Assembly: GCA_045532715.1 (NCBI GenBank)
Contig: JAZSGM010000156.1
Span: 1 to 21,718 of the forward strand
Length of the DNA: 21,718 bases
Reading direction: 5' to 3'
DNA from: RGIG2041 sp045532715
GTDB taxonomy: Bacteria > Bacillota > Clostridia > UBA1381 > UMGS1253
Shown: positions 6,664 through 13,603 of the stretch, one piece after another
Position numbering within the stretch: the stretch's first letter is position 1
Layout: each line of letters begins with the position of its first letter
Program-made: the position numbers and the translations under genes
The notes under the pieces: generated by a model
Databases searched by the model: none
Told to the model about the DNA's origin: nothing
What the model saw: the letters and a program-made list of their open reading frames with translations, nothing else

Positions 6664-8121
6664 TCAATCTTTGGAAGAGTAGTTCGGTGCTTCCTTTGTA
6701 ATCTGAATATCGTGCGGATGGCTTTCCTTCAGACCTGCACCTGTGATGCGGATAAACTTACCGTTTTCCTTCAAATCGGCAATGGTCGGTGTACCGCAGT
6801 AACCCATACCGGAACGCAGACCGCCCAGGAGCTGAAAAATGGTGTCTGCCAAAAGGCCCTTGTATTCCACACGGCCTTCAACGCCTTCCGGAACAAGCTT
6901 CTTTGCACCGGACTGGAAGTAACGGTCGCTGCTGCCATGGCTCTGATTCATCGCACCGAGTGAACCCATACCGCGATATACCTTAAAGCGACGGCCCTGA
7001 TAAAGCTCAAACTCACCCGGGCTTTCCTCACAGCCTGCAAACAGGCTACCAATCATAATTACATCGCCACCCGCAGCAATCGCTTTAGTAAGGTCACCGG
7101 AATATTTTACACCGCCGTCCGCAATAATCGGAACACCGTGCTTCTTTGCAGCTTTTGCACATTCATAAATTGCAGTTACCTGCGGAACGCCGATACCGGC
7201 AACCACACGCGTTGTACAGATAGAACCGGGGCCGATACCAACCTTAACGGCGTCTGCGCCTGCAGCAATCAAATCCTCAACCGCTTCCGGTGTTGCAACA
7301 TTACCTGCAATCACCTGCAAATCCGGATATGCAGCCTTAACCTTCTTCAAAGCATCCATAATGTTCTTGGAGTGGCCGTGTGCAGAGTCAAGCACAACAA
7401 CGTCAACATTGGCTTCTACCAAAGCGGCAACACGGTCAAGCACATCCGCGGTTACACCGATAGCGGCACCCGCCAGAAGTCTGCCCTTATCATCCTTTGC
7501 AGCATTCGGATACTTCACTGCCTTTTCAATATCCTTGATGGTGATAAGCCCCTTGAGCATACCGTCTTTATCTACAATCGGCAGCTTCTCAATCTTATTG
7601 GAGCGCAAAACCTCCTGCGCCTCATCAAGTGTTGTACCTTCCGGCGCCGTAATCAGGTTTTCCTTGGTCATAACTTCATCTATTGCACGGGAGAAATCCG
7701 TTTCAAAACGAAGGTCGCGGTTTGTGATGATACCAAGCAGCTTACCCTTCTCATCCGTAATCGGCACACCGGAAATCTTGTAGCGTCCCATCAGCTCGTC
7801 CGCATCCCTTAAGGTATGCTTCGGCGAGAGGAAAAACGGATCGACAATTACACCGTTTTCACTGCGCTTTACCTTCTCAACTTCCAGCTTCTGCTGCTCA
7901 ATACTCATGTTTTTGTGGATAATACCGATACCGCCTTCACGTGCCATCGCAATTGCCATCGGCGCTTCTGTTACAGTATCCATTGCCGCACTCATGAGCG
8001 GAATGTTTAATGTGATTTTCTTCGTCAGCTGCGTCTTAAGCTCGATCATATTTGGTGTAACCTCAGATTTCTGCGGCACCAAAAGCACGTCGTCAAATGT
8101 AAGTCCTTCAATAATGTTCAC
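6664..8121 (-). CDS. guaB: Inosine-5'-monophosphate dehydrogenase
   Basis: A 485-residue cytosolic enzyme oxidising IMP to XMP with NAD+, the committed step of GTP synthesis. The catalytic TIM barrel is split by a CBS-domain pair at about residues 95-200 (SPKHTLRDA and ITAPEGTTLDEA start the two units). The active-site loop GIGPGSICTTR places the catalytic cysteine at residue 302. The N-terminal FDDVLLVPQ and the NQSHGSSDRYF and EGRVEYKG flap elements are all present. The start is GTG at 8121, seven bases after GGGAGGGG. It is monocistronic, with its own promoter and terminator. Length is normal. Confidence 0.98.
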   Translation of the reverse strand: MNIIEGLTFDDVLLVPQKSEVTPNMIELKTQLTKKITLNIPLMSAAMDTVTEAPMAIAMAREGGIGIIHKNMSIEQQKLEVEKVKRSENGVIVDPFFLSPKHTLRDADELMGRYKISGVPITDEKGKLLGIITNRDLRFETDFSRAIDEVMTKENLITAPEGTTLDEAQEVLRSNKIEKLPIVDKDGMLKGLITIKDIEKAVKYPNAAKDDKGRLLAGAAIGVTADVLDRVAALVEANVDVVVLDSAHGHSKNIMDALKKVKAAYPDLQVIAGNVATPEAVEDLIAAGADAVKVGIGPGSICTTRVVAGIGVPQVTAIYECAKAAKKHGVPIIADGGVKYSGDLTKAIAAGGDVIMIGSLFAGCEESPGEFELYQGRRFKVYRGMGSLGAMNQSHGSSDRYFQSGAKKLVPEGVEGRVEYKGLLADTIFQLLGGLRSGMGYCGTPTIADLKENGKFIRITGAGLKESHPHDIQITKEAPNYSSKD

Positions 8122-8157
8122 GAATTACCCCTCCCACTGTTTTTTATAATTTAATCT

Positions 8158-8186
8158 ATTTTATCACATTCTGCATATCAATGCAA
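8158..8186 (-). promoter_or_regulatory. Probable sigma-A promoter of guaB
   Basis: TTGCAT (8181-8186) and TAAAAT (8158-8163) on the minus strand, spaced 17 bases and about 36 bases before the GTG start. It lies directly after the dusB stop at 8194, with no clear terminator in between. Confidence 0.6.
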
Positions 8187-8193
8187 GGTTTTT

Positions 8194-9150
8194 TTACAAA
8201 AGGCTGTGTAAAAGCGCAAGCAAATCTGCTTTGCTCGCTGCCGTGTTCACCGCAGCACGAACCTGCGCAGAATTCTTTTCCCCTTTCAGATACCATGCTG
8301 CATGCTTACGCATCTCCCGCACCGCAATGTACTCGCCCTTGTCCGCGATACTGTACTCAAGCTGCGTGATGATGGTATTTATCTTATCTGCACGTGTTGG
8401 TCGGAAAGTGACACTGCCGGTTTCCGTCAATTCACAAATCTGCCGGAACAAAAAAGGATTCCCCTGCGCACCGCGTCCGACCATTACCGCATCACAGCCA
8501 GTCATTTTGCGCATCGCAAGCGCATCCTCCGGTGTAAATATATCACCGTTACCAATGACCGGTACCGAAAGTGTCCGCTTCACATCTGCAATCACTTCCC
8601 AATCCGCTTTGCCCATATAAAACTGTTCACGCGTTCTCGGATGTACACAAACTGCAGCAGCCCCGGCATCCTCAGCATATTTTGCCACCTCAACAGCGTT
8701 TATACTGTTATCATCCCAGCCTTTACGGATTTTCACCGTAACAGGCACCGTTGCAGTCTTTGTGACCGCACGCACAATATCATAGGCAAGCTTGGGTGTA
8801 CGCATAATCGCACAACCGTCACCGTTGCCGGCAATCTTCGGCGCAGGACAGCCCATATTGATGTCCAGTATACTCGCGCCCGTCGAAAGTGCATCCGGTG
8901 CAATCTTGCCCATAATTCCGGGATCGGAGCCAAAAATCTGCACAGCAAAAGGCTTTTCCTCCGGATGAACCGCAAGCATAGAGGCTGTCTTTTTATCGCG
9001 GAACGCAAGCGCCTTTGCGCTAATCATTTCCGTGTATACAAGACCACAGCCAAAGCTTTTGCAGATTCTGCGAAATGCCGAATCCGTCACCCCTGCCATC
9101 GGTGCAAGAAATACAGGATTTTCAATTATAAAATTTCCTATTCGCAGCAT
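8194..9150 (-). CDS. dusB: tRNA-dihydrouridine synthase, DusB family
   Basis: An FMN enzyme that reduces uridines in the tRNA D-loop; 318 residues from the chosen start. The FMN TIM barrel begins with PVFLAPMAGVTDSAFR. The catalytic cysteine is residue 101 in INMGCPAPKIAGNGDGCA. KIRKGWDD and HPRTREQFYMGKADW carry the usual lysine, histidine and arginine, and the phosphate loop reads VIGNGDI and VMVGRGAQGNPF. The C-terminal helical tRNA-binding domain is present. ATG at 9150 (MLRIGNF) was chosen because it fits the family N-terminus and has AAGGTG upstream. An in-frame ATG at 9192 has GGAG but is buried in a small hairpin. It follows lysA closely and is likely co-transcribed. Confidence 0.93.
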   Translation of the reverse strand: MLRIGNFIIENPVFLAPMAGVTDSAFRRICKSFGCGLVYTEMISAKALAFRDKKTASMLAVHPEEKPFAVQIFGSDPGIMGKIAPDALSTGASILDINMGCPAPKIAGNGDGCAIMRTPKLAYDIVRAVTKTATVPVTVKIRKGWDDNSINAVEVAKYAEDAGAAAVCVHPRTREQFYMGKADWEVIADVKRTLSVPVIGNGDIFTPEDALAMRKMTGCDAVMVGRGAQGNPFLFRQICELTETGSVTFRPTRADKINTIITQLEYSIADKGEYIAVREMRKHAAWYLKGEKNSAQVRAAVNTAASKADLLALLHSLL

Positions 9151-9171
9151 ACACAATGTCACCTTATGCTT

Positions 9172-9202
9172 AGAGAGTCGGCGCAAAAGCATCCGGCTCT
9201 CC
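9172..9202 (-). other. Hairpin in the lysA-dusB junction covering an alternative dusB start
   Basis: A nine-base-pair stem (GAGAGTCGG / CCGGCTCTC, with one G-U pair on one strand) lies between the lysA stop and the chosen dusB ATG. It would enclose the GGAG site and the ATG at 9192. No U tract follows, so it is not a typical terminator. It may silence the upstream start. Confidence 0.35.
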
Positions 9203-9206
9203 AAAA

Positions 9207-10505
9207 TTAAATATCATTCTTTATAATATCATCGTATGTTTCCGCTTTCACAACGACACGTGTTTCACCGTCGCGCACCATCACAACAGCCGGACGCGGA
9301 ATACGGTTGTAATTGCTTGCCATCGAATAATTGTACGCACCGGTAGCCAGCACAGCGATAATGTCGCCCTTTTCCACCGGCTGGATTTGCATACCTTCAC
9401 CAATCAAATCGCCCGACTCACAGCATTTACCGGCAAGTGTAATCTTTTCACACGGCGCATCTCCGGCTTTGTTAGCAACCACAGCTGTATATTCGGCTCC
9501 GTATAAAATATAACGCGGATTATCACCCATACCGCCATCGACGGACACATAGGTGCGCACATCCTTAATTTCCTTCACATTGCCTGCGGTATAAAGCGTG
9601 ATGCCCGCCGGTGCAACAATGGAGCGTCCCGGCTCCATTAAAATTTCCGGCACAGCTATATTTCTTTCCTTTGCCGTCTTTTTAATCACTTCAGACACCG
9701 CGCGGATAAAAGCATCATATTCAATCGGCGTATCACCCTCTATATATTTGATGCCAAAGCCACCGCCCAGATTCAGCTTTGTCATTTCAAGGCCAAAGCG
9801 GTCACGCACATCTGCCATAAAATGCAGCATTACACTACCAGCTTCTTCAAACGGCGCCAAATCAAAAATCTGCGAACCGATATGACAGTGAATCCCCACC
9901 ATTTTGATATTCTTTTTCAAAAGCACCTTTTCAAAAAAGTCCATTGCTTCGCCGTTTTCCAGCGCAACACCGAATTTCGAGTCAATCTGACCGGTACGGA
10001 TAAAATCATGGGTATGTGCATCGATGCCCGGCTTAATGCGCACGAGCACAGATGCTGTTTTTCCCATCTGCGCACACAGGGCATCCAGCATTTCAATTTC
10101 ATCCAGATTATCGGCAACAATACATCCGACGCCATATTCCAATGCCATACGAAGTTCTGCTTCGGTTTTGTTATTCCCGTGAAAGTATACCTTGTCCATC
10201 GGAAAGCCGGCTTTATATGCCGTGTACATTTCACCGCCCGAAACCACATCCACACCGAGTCCTTCCTCAGCCGCAACGCGATACATCTCTTTGCACGAAA
10301 ATGCTTTAGAGGCATATAAAATCAAGCCACGACCGTTATAAAAGGTGTCAATGGCATTTTTATAAATACGACAATTTTTTCGGATTTCATTTTCATCCAT
10401 CACATAAAGCGGGGTACCGTACTGCTTTGCAACTTCAACAGTATCCACGCCGCCAATGGTCAAATGATTCTTTGCATTCACATTTAAACATTCCGAAACA
10501 AACAT
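9207..10505 (-). CDS. lysA: Diaminopimelate decarboxylase
   Basis: A 432-residue PLP enzyme converting meso-diaminopimelate to L-lysine, the last step of lysine synthesis. The fold-type III barrel carries the Schiff-base lysine at residue 67 (LYASKAF), followed by GVDVVSGGE. The phosphate-binding glycine loop is LGGGFGIKY, and EPGRSIVAPAG is the substrate-side signature. The C-terminal domain supplies the partner-subunit cysteine in KCCESGD and the final GAYNYSMASNYNR segment. The ATG at 10505 lies behind a modest GGGA-type site. No ACT or lysine riboswitch structure was recognised in the 40-base leader. A near-consensus promoter lies directly upstream. It heads a lysA-dusB unit. Confidence 0.97.
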   Translation of the reverse strand: MFVSECLNVNAKNHLTIGGVDTVEVAKQYGTPLYVMDENEIRKNCRIYKNAIDTFYNGRGLILYASKAFSCKEMYRVAAEEGLGVDVVSGGEMYTAYKAGFPMDKVYFHGNNKTEAELRMALEYGVGCIVADNLDEIEMLDALCAQMGKTASVLVRIKPGIDAHTHDFIRTGQIDSKFGVALENGEAMDFFEKVLLKKNIKMVGIHCHIGSQIFDLAPFEEAGSVMLHFMADVRDRFGLEMTKLNLGGGFGIKYIEGDTPIEYDAFIRAVSEVIKKTAKERNIAVPEILMEPGRSIVAPAGITLYTAGNVKEIKDVRTYVSVDGGMGDNPRYILYGAEYTAVVANKAGDAPCEKITLAGKCCESGDLIGEGMQIQPVEKGDIIAVLATGAYNYSMASNYNRIPRPAVVMVRDGETRVVVKAETYDDIIKNDI

Positions 10506-10543
10506 CTCTATTCCCTGCTTTCCCTGATGTAGAATTAAGGTAT

Positions 10544-10572
10544 ATCATAACACAAAAACATATATCTGTCAA
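10544..10572 (-). promoter_or_regulatory. Sigma-A promoter of lysA-dusB
   Basis: TTGACA (10567-10572) and TATGAT (10544-10549) on the minus strand, spaced 17 bases, about 39 bases before the lysA start. Confidence 0.8.
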
Positions 10573-10591
10573 ACCATTCCGAGCAAAATAA

Positions 10592-10627
10592 ATGCATCGG
10601 TTTTTCGAAAATGCGAAAAACCGATGC
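10592..10627 (-). terminator. Hairpin terminator after the 70-residue gene
   Basis: A perfect 15-bp inverted repeat (TGCATCGGTTTTTCG / CGAAAAACCGATGCA) with a six-base loop, four bases past the stop, followed on the minus strand by TTTATTTT. Confidence 0.8.
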
Positions 10628-10631
10628 ATAG

Positions 10632-10844
10632 TCATATTTGTTTCAACGCACGCAAAACGCTGTCAATTTTTTCCTTTGAAATACGTTTCTCAGCCATTTG
10701 AAGCACCTTCGCAAGAGGCATGCCGGATGCAAAACGAAGCATCGGGCTTTTTGCCAGCTCCGGAAATTCTTTTTCTAAAAGTGCAGCTGCCTGCTTATTT
10801 TTCAATAGCTCGCCGACCGTAATTTTATAATCACGCAAATCCAA
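10632..10844 (-). CDS. Small helical protein of unknown function, 70 residues
   Basis: Not assigned to a named family. It is a compact, charged, helix-rich sequence with no signal peptide, membrane segment or cysteine. The segment ITVGELLKNKQAAALLEKEF followed by PELAKSPMLRFASGMPLAKV resembles a short module I recall as a stand-alone protein or a C-terminal tail on carbohydrate enzymes in Clostridia. That resemblance is from memory and its function is unknown to me. The start is TTG at 10844, nine bases after a strong GGAGG. It has a near-perfect promoter (10867-10895) and a strong terminator, so it is a deliberate single-gene unit rather than a chance frame. Confidence 0.75.
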   Translation of the reverse strand: MDLRDYKITVGELLKNKQAAALLEKEFPELAKSPMLRFASGMPLAKVLQMAEKRISKEKIDSVLRALKQI

Positions 10845-10866
10845 ATTCTTTCACCTCCGCAATATC

Positions 10867-10895
10867 AGTATATGTCAAAATTTTAGCTTTGTCAA
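10867..10895 (-). promoter_or_regulatory. Sigma-A promoter of the 70-residue gene
   Basis: TTGACA (10890-10895) and TATACT (10867-10872) on the minus strand, spaced 17 bases, about 22 bases before the TTG start. Confidence 0.75.
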
Positions 10896-10936
10896 AATTA
10901 CGAGCATAATTTCAGCTGACACGGAGAAACTAAGGG

Positions 10937-10976
10937 CGTAAAAGCATCGGAATTTTCCTGTTCCAATGCTTTTACG
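10937..10976 (+). promoter_or_regulatory. Hairpin in the DUF1540 leader
   Basis: A 16-bp stem with one mismatch (10937-10952 with 10961-10976) and an eight-base loop, ten bases before the AAAGGAGG site of the DUF1540 gene. It lies upstream of both flanking genes (10844 minus, 11001 plus), so it terminates neither. It could be an attenuator or a leader-stabilising structure. Confidence 0.4.
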
Positions 10977-11000
10977 TATTCACTAAAGGAGGTTAAAGTA

Positions 11001-11168
11001 ATGAACGGTAAAGCAAACATGAGCATCGGCTGCAGTGTAACACAATGCAAGCACCACTGCAATTCCGAAAACTACTGCACGCTCTCAAGCATTAAGGTCG
11101 GTACACACGAAGCCAACCCGACCATGTGTCAGTGCACCGACTGCGAATCCTTTGAAAAGAGAGTCTGA
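11001..11168 (+). CDS. DUF1540 cysteine-rich small protein
   Basis: A 55-residue protein with seven cysteines. The pattern CSVTQCKHHC, a lone Cys at 26, then CQCTDC near the end is the DUF1540 domain common in Clostridia and Bacilli. The cysteine spacing suggests a bound metal such as zinc; no function is established. The start is ATG at 11001, eight bases after a near-perfect AAAGGAGG site, and the stop is TGA at 11166-11168. Many members carry two copies of the domain; this one has a single copy. A hairpin sits in its leader and a YdcZ-type transporter follows 49 bases later, possibly on the same transcript. Confidence 0.88.
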   Translation: MNGKANMSIGCSVTQCKHHCNSENYCTLSSIKVGTHEANPTMCQCTDCESFEKRV

Positions 11169-11217
11169 CCGCTCCGGATAAGGCACTGCCTTATCCGTAC
11201 ATAAGAGAGGTGATTTT

Positions 11218-11643
11218 ATGTTCGGTTTCCTTATGGCCGCTTTAGCAGGCGCCGCAATGAGCATTCAGGGCGTCTTCAACACGCGTCTGTCCGACAAAAT
11301 CGGATTATATGAATCCAACATGCTTGTGCAGGGCAGCGCATTTGTCCTCGCACTCATTGCAATGTTCATCTTCGGCAACGGCAGCTTAAAAGAAATTGCA
11401 AATGTAAACAAGCTGTATCTTTCCGGCGGTGCCATCGGTTTTCTCATCACTGTAACGGTGATGCTTGCCATTTCAAAGCTAAACCCGACCTTAGCAATCA
11501 GCACCATCTTAATTGCCCAGCTTCTCGTCGCCGCATTGATTGATGCCTTCGGTTTATTCGGTTCAGAAAAGATTGCCTTCGGGTTTACAAAATATATCGG
11601 TATTGCGCTGATGATTGCAGGTGTGCTTGTGTTTAAAAAATAA
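11218..11643 (+). CDS. DMT superfamily transporter, YdcZ/DUF606 family
   Basis: A 141-residue inner-membrane protein with five predicted hydrophobic segments: about 2-20, 38-53, 68-86, 88-110 and 122-139. The opening MAALAGAAMSIQGVFNTRL and the LNPTLAISTILIAQLLVAALID segment fit the YdcZ (DUF606) half-size DMT family. Such proteins are thought to work as dimers of short subunits with unknown substrates. The C-terminus ends in KK, as is common for cytosolic tails. The start ATG has AGAGAGGTG upstream. There is no second half-size partner gene beside it, so a homodimer is likely. Confidence 0.85.
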   Translation: MFGFLMAALAGAAMSIQGVFNTRLSDKIGLYESNMLVQGSAFVLALIAMFIFGNGSLKEIANVNKLYLSGGAIGFLITVTVMLAISKLNPTLAISTILIAQLLVAALIDAFGLFGSEKIAFGFTKYIGIALMIAGVLVFKK

Positions 11644-11677
11644 CGACAGAATTTTATATAATCTGCCGTTTATTTAA

Positions 11678-11989
11678 TTATTCCACTTTTAAAAACACGC
11701 CCGACGTTACACGCATTCCGTTTTGCTCACCGGTGATCGTAATTCTTGTTTCACCTGCCTTATGGAAGGTAATCTCACCTGCCGGCGAAACCGTCGCAAT
11801 GTTTTCATCGCTGACGCTGTAGGTAAAGCTTGCATTTTGCGGTGCTTTTATGATGCGCGCAAGCATTCTTTCGCCGTCAATTTCCAAAAGTGCACTCTTG
11901 CCGTCTTGCGAGAAGGTAATATCTGCATCGGTATTTGCATACCAGTAAAAATCGGTCGGATGCGCCACTTCACACGCATGAAAATACAA
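11678..11989 (-). pseudogene. C-terminal remnant of a heparinase/polysaccharide-lyase-like protein
   Basis: An in-frame stretch of 103 codons whose 5' side is cut: just upstream, the frame hits a stop within three codons and no ribosome site precedes the TTG at 11989. The sequence is all beta-strand in character (HPTDFYWYANTDADITF, then KSALLEIDGERMLARI, then an Ig-like tail GEITFHKAGETRITITG). It resembles the C-terminal beta-sandwich seen after the (alpha/alpha) barrel of heparinase II/III-type lyases, though an isolated Ig-like tail of another surface enzyme is possible. The coding match starts almost exactly where the AraC remnant on the other strand starts, pointing to one deletion. Confidence 0.55.
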
Positions 11990-11992
11990 TGA

Positions 11993-12130
11993 GCATCAAA
12001 GTTTTTAACCATAAGCAGATCTATAGAAAGCATTGCACATTTATTCGGTTTTAAAAGCGTGAGTCATTTTTCGGTTGCCTTCAAACGCATTACAGGAATG
12101 ACCCCTTCAGAGTTCAAAAAAAACATTCAT
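11993..12130 (+). pseudogene. C-terminal remnant of an AraC-family regulator
   Basis: The frame gives a classic second AraC helix-turn-helix: SIESIAHLFGFKSVSHFSVA followed by FKRITGMTPSEFKKN. A TGA lies directly before the first matching codons (11990-11992), there is no start codon with a ribosome site, and the cupin domain and first helix-turn-helix are gone. The frame also lacks a stop at the natural end and runs on through the hairpin at 12138-12167. It is therefore a decayed remnant. Compare the intact regulator at 15879-16634, which ends the same way (FKKQFEMTPMAFKK). Confidence 0.75.
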
Positions 12131-12137
12131 AAAACAA

Positions 12138-12167
12138 AACAGAAGGTGCAATCCGGCACCTTCTGTT
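12138..12167 (-). terminator. Hairpin terminator after the FAD-dependent oxidoreductase
   Basis: A perfect 12-bp inverted repeat (AACAGAAGGTGC / GCACCTTCTGTT) with a six-base loop, ten bases past the stop at 12177 and followed by T-rich sequence on the minus strand (GTTTTGTTTTATG). Confidence 0.8.
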
Positions 12168-12176
12168 ATTATGCAA

Positions 12177-13442
12177 TTAGTTTTCGCCGACATCTACGCG
12201 CTCACCGCTCGGCTCTTCCTCCGGAATCAGCGCATCGTCAAAGTGAATCATAACCCCCTGCGATGCAAGTGTATTTTGCAGCGTCTTTACATCCACATCG
12301 TGAATTGCTTTGATTGTATCGAGCGCCTGCACCGCAGCAGCACCGGCTGCCTGACCGGTTAAAATTGCCGGCGGAATAACGCGCAGGCAATCCCATGCCC
12401 AGCCGTCACCCGCAACCACACGACCTGCGGCAATCAGGTTATCAAAGCCGGTTTTCACAAGCGTTCTGTACGGTACCTCATAAAGAAAGTCTCTGCGTTC
12501 AAAGTCGCAAATCGCACCGATGGAATCGTCAAAATGCTTAAAGGTATCGTCACCTTGGAGCGTATAATCACCTTCTATATGTCTTGTCGTTCTGAACTGT
12601 GCCATTGCCGGCAGCATCAGAATCGTGCGTGTTGTGCGGTCGATGTCCTTGATCTCATCAAGCAGCTCCAACTGATTTTCAACAATATAATTCGTTACAT
12701 CCTCGCCGTCCGTGCCCTTCCAGTACGGCTTGCCCTCCGGGTGTCTTTCACCGTAGAGGTTTGCTTTACCGCCGGAATAACCCGTACGCACATAGCGGAT
12801 GTTTTTCTCATCCACCGCCTTTTTACAGCTGTCCAGCGTTGCTGCATGGCAGCAGTAGGTATGATAGTTCTTGCCCTGCACCACCGGTGCACCGGCACGC
12901 GCAAATACATCGGCATCGCCGGTAGCATCCACGATGATTTTCCCCTCATAGTATTCTCTGCCGGATTTATTTTCCACAATCACGCCGTTTACGTGTCCAC
13001 CATCCATCACCGGCTTAACGATAACGGTGTCGAACATAATTTTTACGCCGAGATCGTTTAAAAGCGCAGTGAGCGCAATCGCAAAGATGTTCGGGTCGTA
13101 GCGGTTTGTATAACGCTGCAGCGTTTTTCCCTGCCCCGGCTCACCATTTTTCCAGTCCTCCGGAATCGTGTCATAACTGTATTTTGCCGAAAGGTCGAAA
13201 AGTTCTTCTGCGATACCTTTCACAATCAACGTACCTCGACCGTTACACATCGGCACGAAAAAGTTAATCAGACCGATGGTCGCCAGACCACCGAGAATGA
13301 TGGACTTTTCAAACAAAATAACGCTCTTGCCGGCACGCGCCGCCGCCATAGCTGCCGCAACACCTGCAACACCACCGCCGCACACAAGCACGTCCGCGCT
13401 GCCTTTTAATTCTACGGTTTCATGCATTTCAATCGTTTTCAT
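12177..13442 (-). CDS. FAD-dependent oxidoreductase (FAD_oxidored family)
   Basis: A 421-residue flavoprotein. An N-terminal Rossmann FAD site, DVLVCGGGVAGVAAAMAAARAG at about residues 17-38, is followed by the ILGGLATIG loop. A second FAD motif, IIVDATGDADVFARAGAP, lies mid-protein, and the C-terminal GRVVAGDGWAWDCLRVIPPAILTGQAAG closes the FAD site. This matches the FAD_oxidored family, often found beside polysaccharide-degradation genes; substrates are mostly unknown. No signal peptide is present, so it is cytosolic. The start is ATG at 13442, seven bases behind GGGGG; the longer reading to 13481 would cover the promoter -10. It has its own promoter with two direct repeats upstream and its own terminator, and sits in the sugar-associated locus. 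Confidence 0.85.
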   Translation of the reverse strand: MKTIEMHETVELKGSADVLVCGGGVAGVAAAMAAARAGKSVILFEKSIILGGLATIGLINFFVPMCNGRGTLIVKGIAEELFDLSAKYSYDTIPEDWKNGEPGQGKTLQRYTNRYDPNIFAIALTALLNDLGVKIMFDTVIVKPVMDGGHVNGVIVENKSGREYYEGKIIVDATGDADVFARAGAPVVQGKNYHTYCCHAATLDSCKKAVDEKNIRYVRTGYSGGKANLYGERHPEGKPYWKGTDGEDVTNYIVENQLELLDEIKDIDRTTRTILMLPAMAQFRTTRHIEGDYTLQGDDTFKHFDDSIGAICDFERRDFLYEVPYRTLVKTGFDNLIAAGRVVAGDGWAWDCLRVIPPAILTGQAAGAAAVQALDTIKAIHDVDVKTLQNTLASQGVMIHFDDALIPEEEPSGERVDVGEN

Positions 13443-13471
13443 ATGTATACCCCCATCAAAATCATGACAAC

Positions 13472-13500
13472 AGTATATCACACAAGCTGATTCGTGTAAA
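13472..13500 (-). promoter_or_regulatory. Probable promoter of the FAD-dependent oxidoreductase
   Basis: TTTACA (13495-13500) and TATACT (13472-13477) on the minus strand, spaced 17 bases. The -35 box touches the first of two 17-bp direct repeats. Confidence 0.6.
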
Positions 13501-13558
13501 TGTCAAGATGTCGTTTAAATTTGTCCCGATTTTCAATTCAGATGTCCAAATGTCGTTT
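13500..13558 (-). repeat. Two 17-bp direct repeats upstream of the oxidoreductase promoter (operator-like)
   Basis: 13500-13516 and 13542-13558 agree at 15 of 17 positions (ATGTC-N3-ATGTCGTTT). Each copy itself contains ATGTC twice, eight bases apart. The copies start 42 bases apart, close to four helical turns. The position directly upstream of the -35 box suits an activator of the AraC type. The nearby AraC gene is the obvious candidate, which is an inference. Confidence 0.6.
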
Positions 13559-13568
13559 TTTATAAATC

Positions 13569-13599
13569 AAAACCGTCTTGCACAAAACAAGACGGTTTT
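13569..13599 (-). terminator. Hairpin terminator after the esterase gene
   Basis: A perfect 12-bp inverted repeat (AAAACCGTCTTG / CAAGACGGTTTT) with a seven-base loop, four bases past the esterase stop; the U tract is the 3' arm plus GATTT. Confidence 0.8.
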
Positions 13600-13603
13600 A
13601 TCA

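Noticed and set aside
8302..9210. Long plus-strand open frame (302 codons) opposite dusB
   Set aside because: It mirrors the dusB coding strand, has no family resemblance, is rich in Cys/His/Arg typical of antisense frames, and lacks a ribosome site.
10592..10627. Palindrome as a regulator-binding operator
   Set aside because: Position four bases past a stop and the T-rich following sequence fit a terminator better.
12140..12253. Continuation of the AraC remnant frame to 12253
   Set aside because: The frame passes through a terminator hairpin and becomes antisense to the oxidoreductase gene; AraC proteins end near 12125.
13443..13481. Longer N-terminus for the FAD oxidoreductase
   Set aside because: It would run across the predicted -10 at 13472-13477; ATG 13442 has GGGGG seven bases upstream and fits the family.
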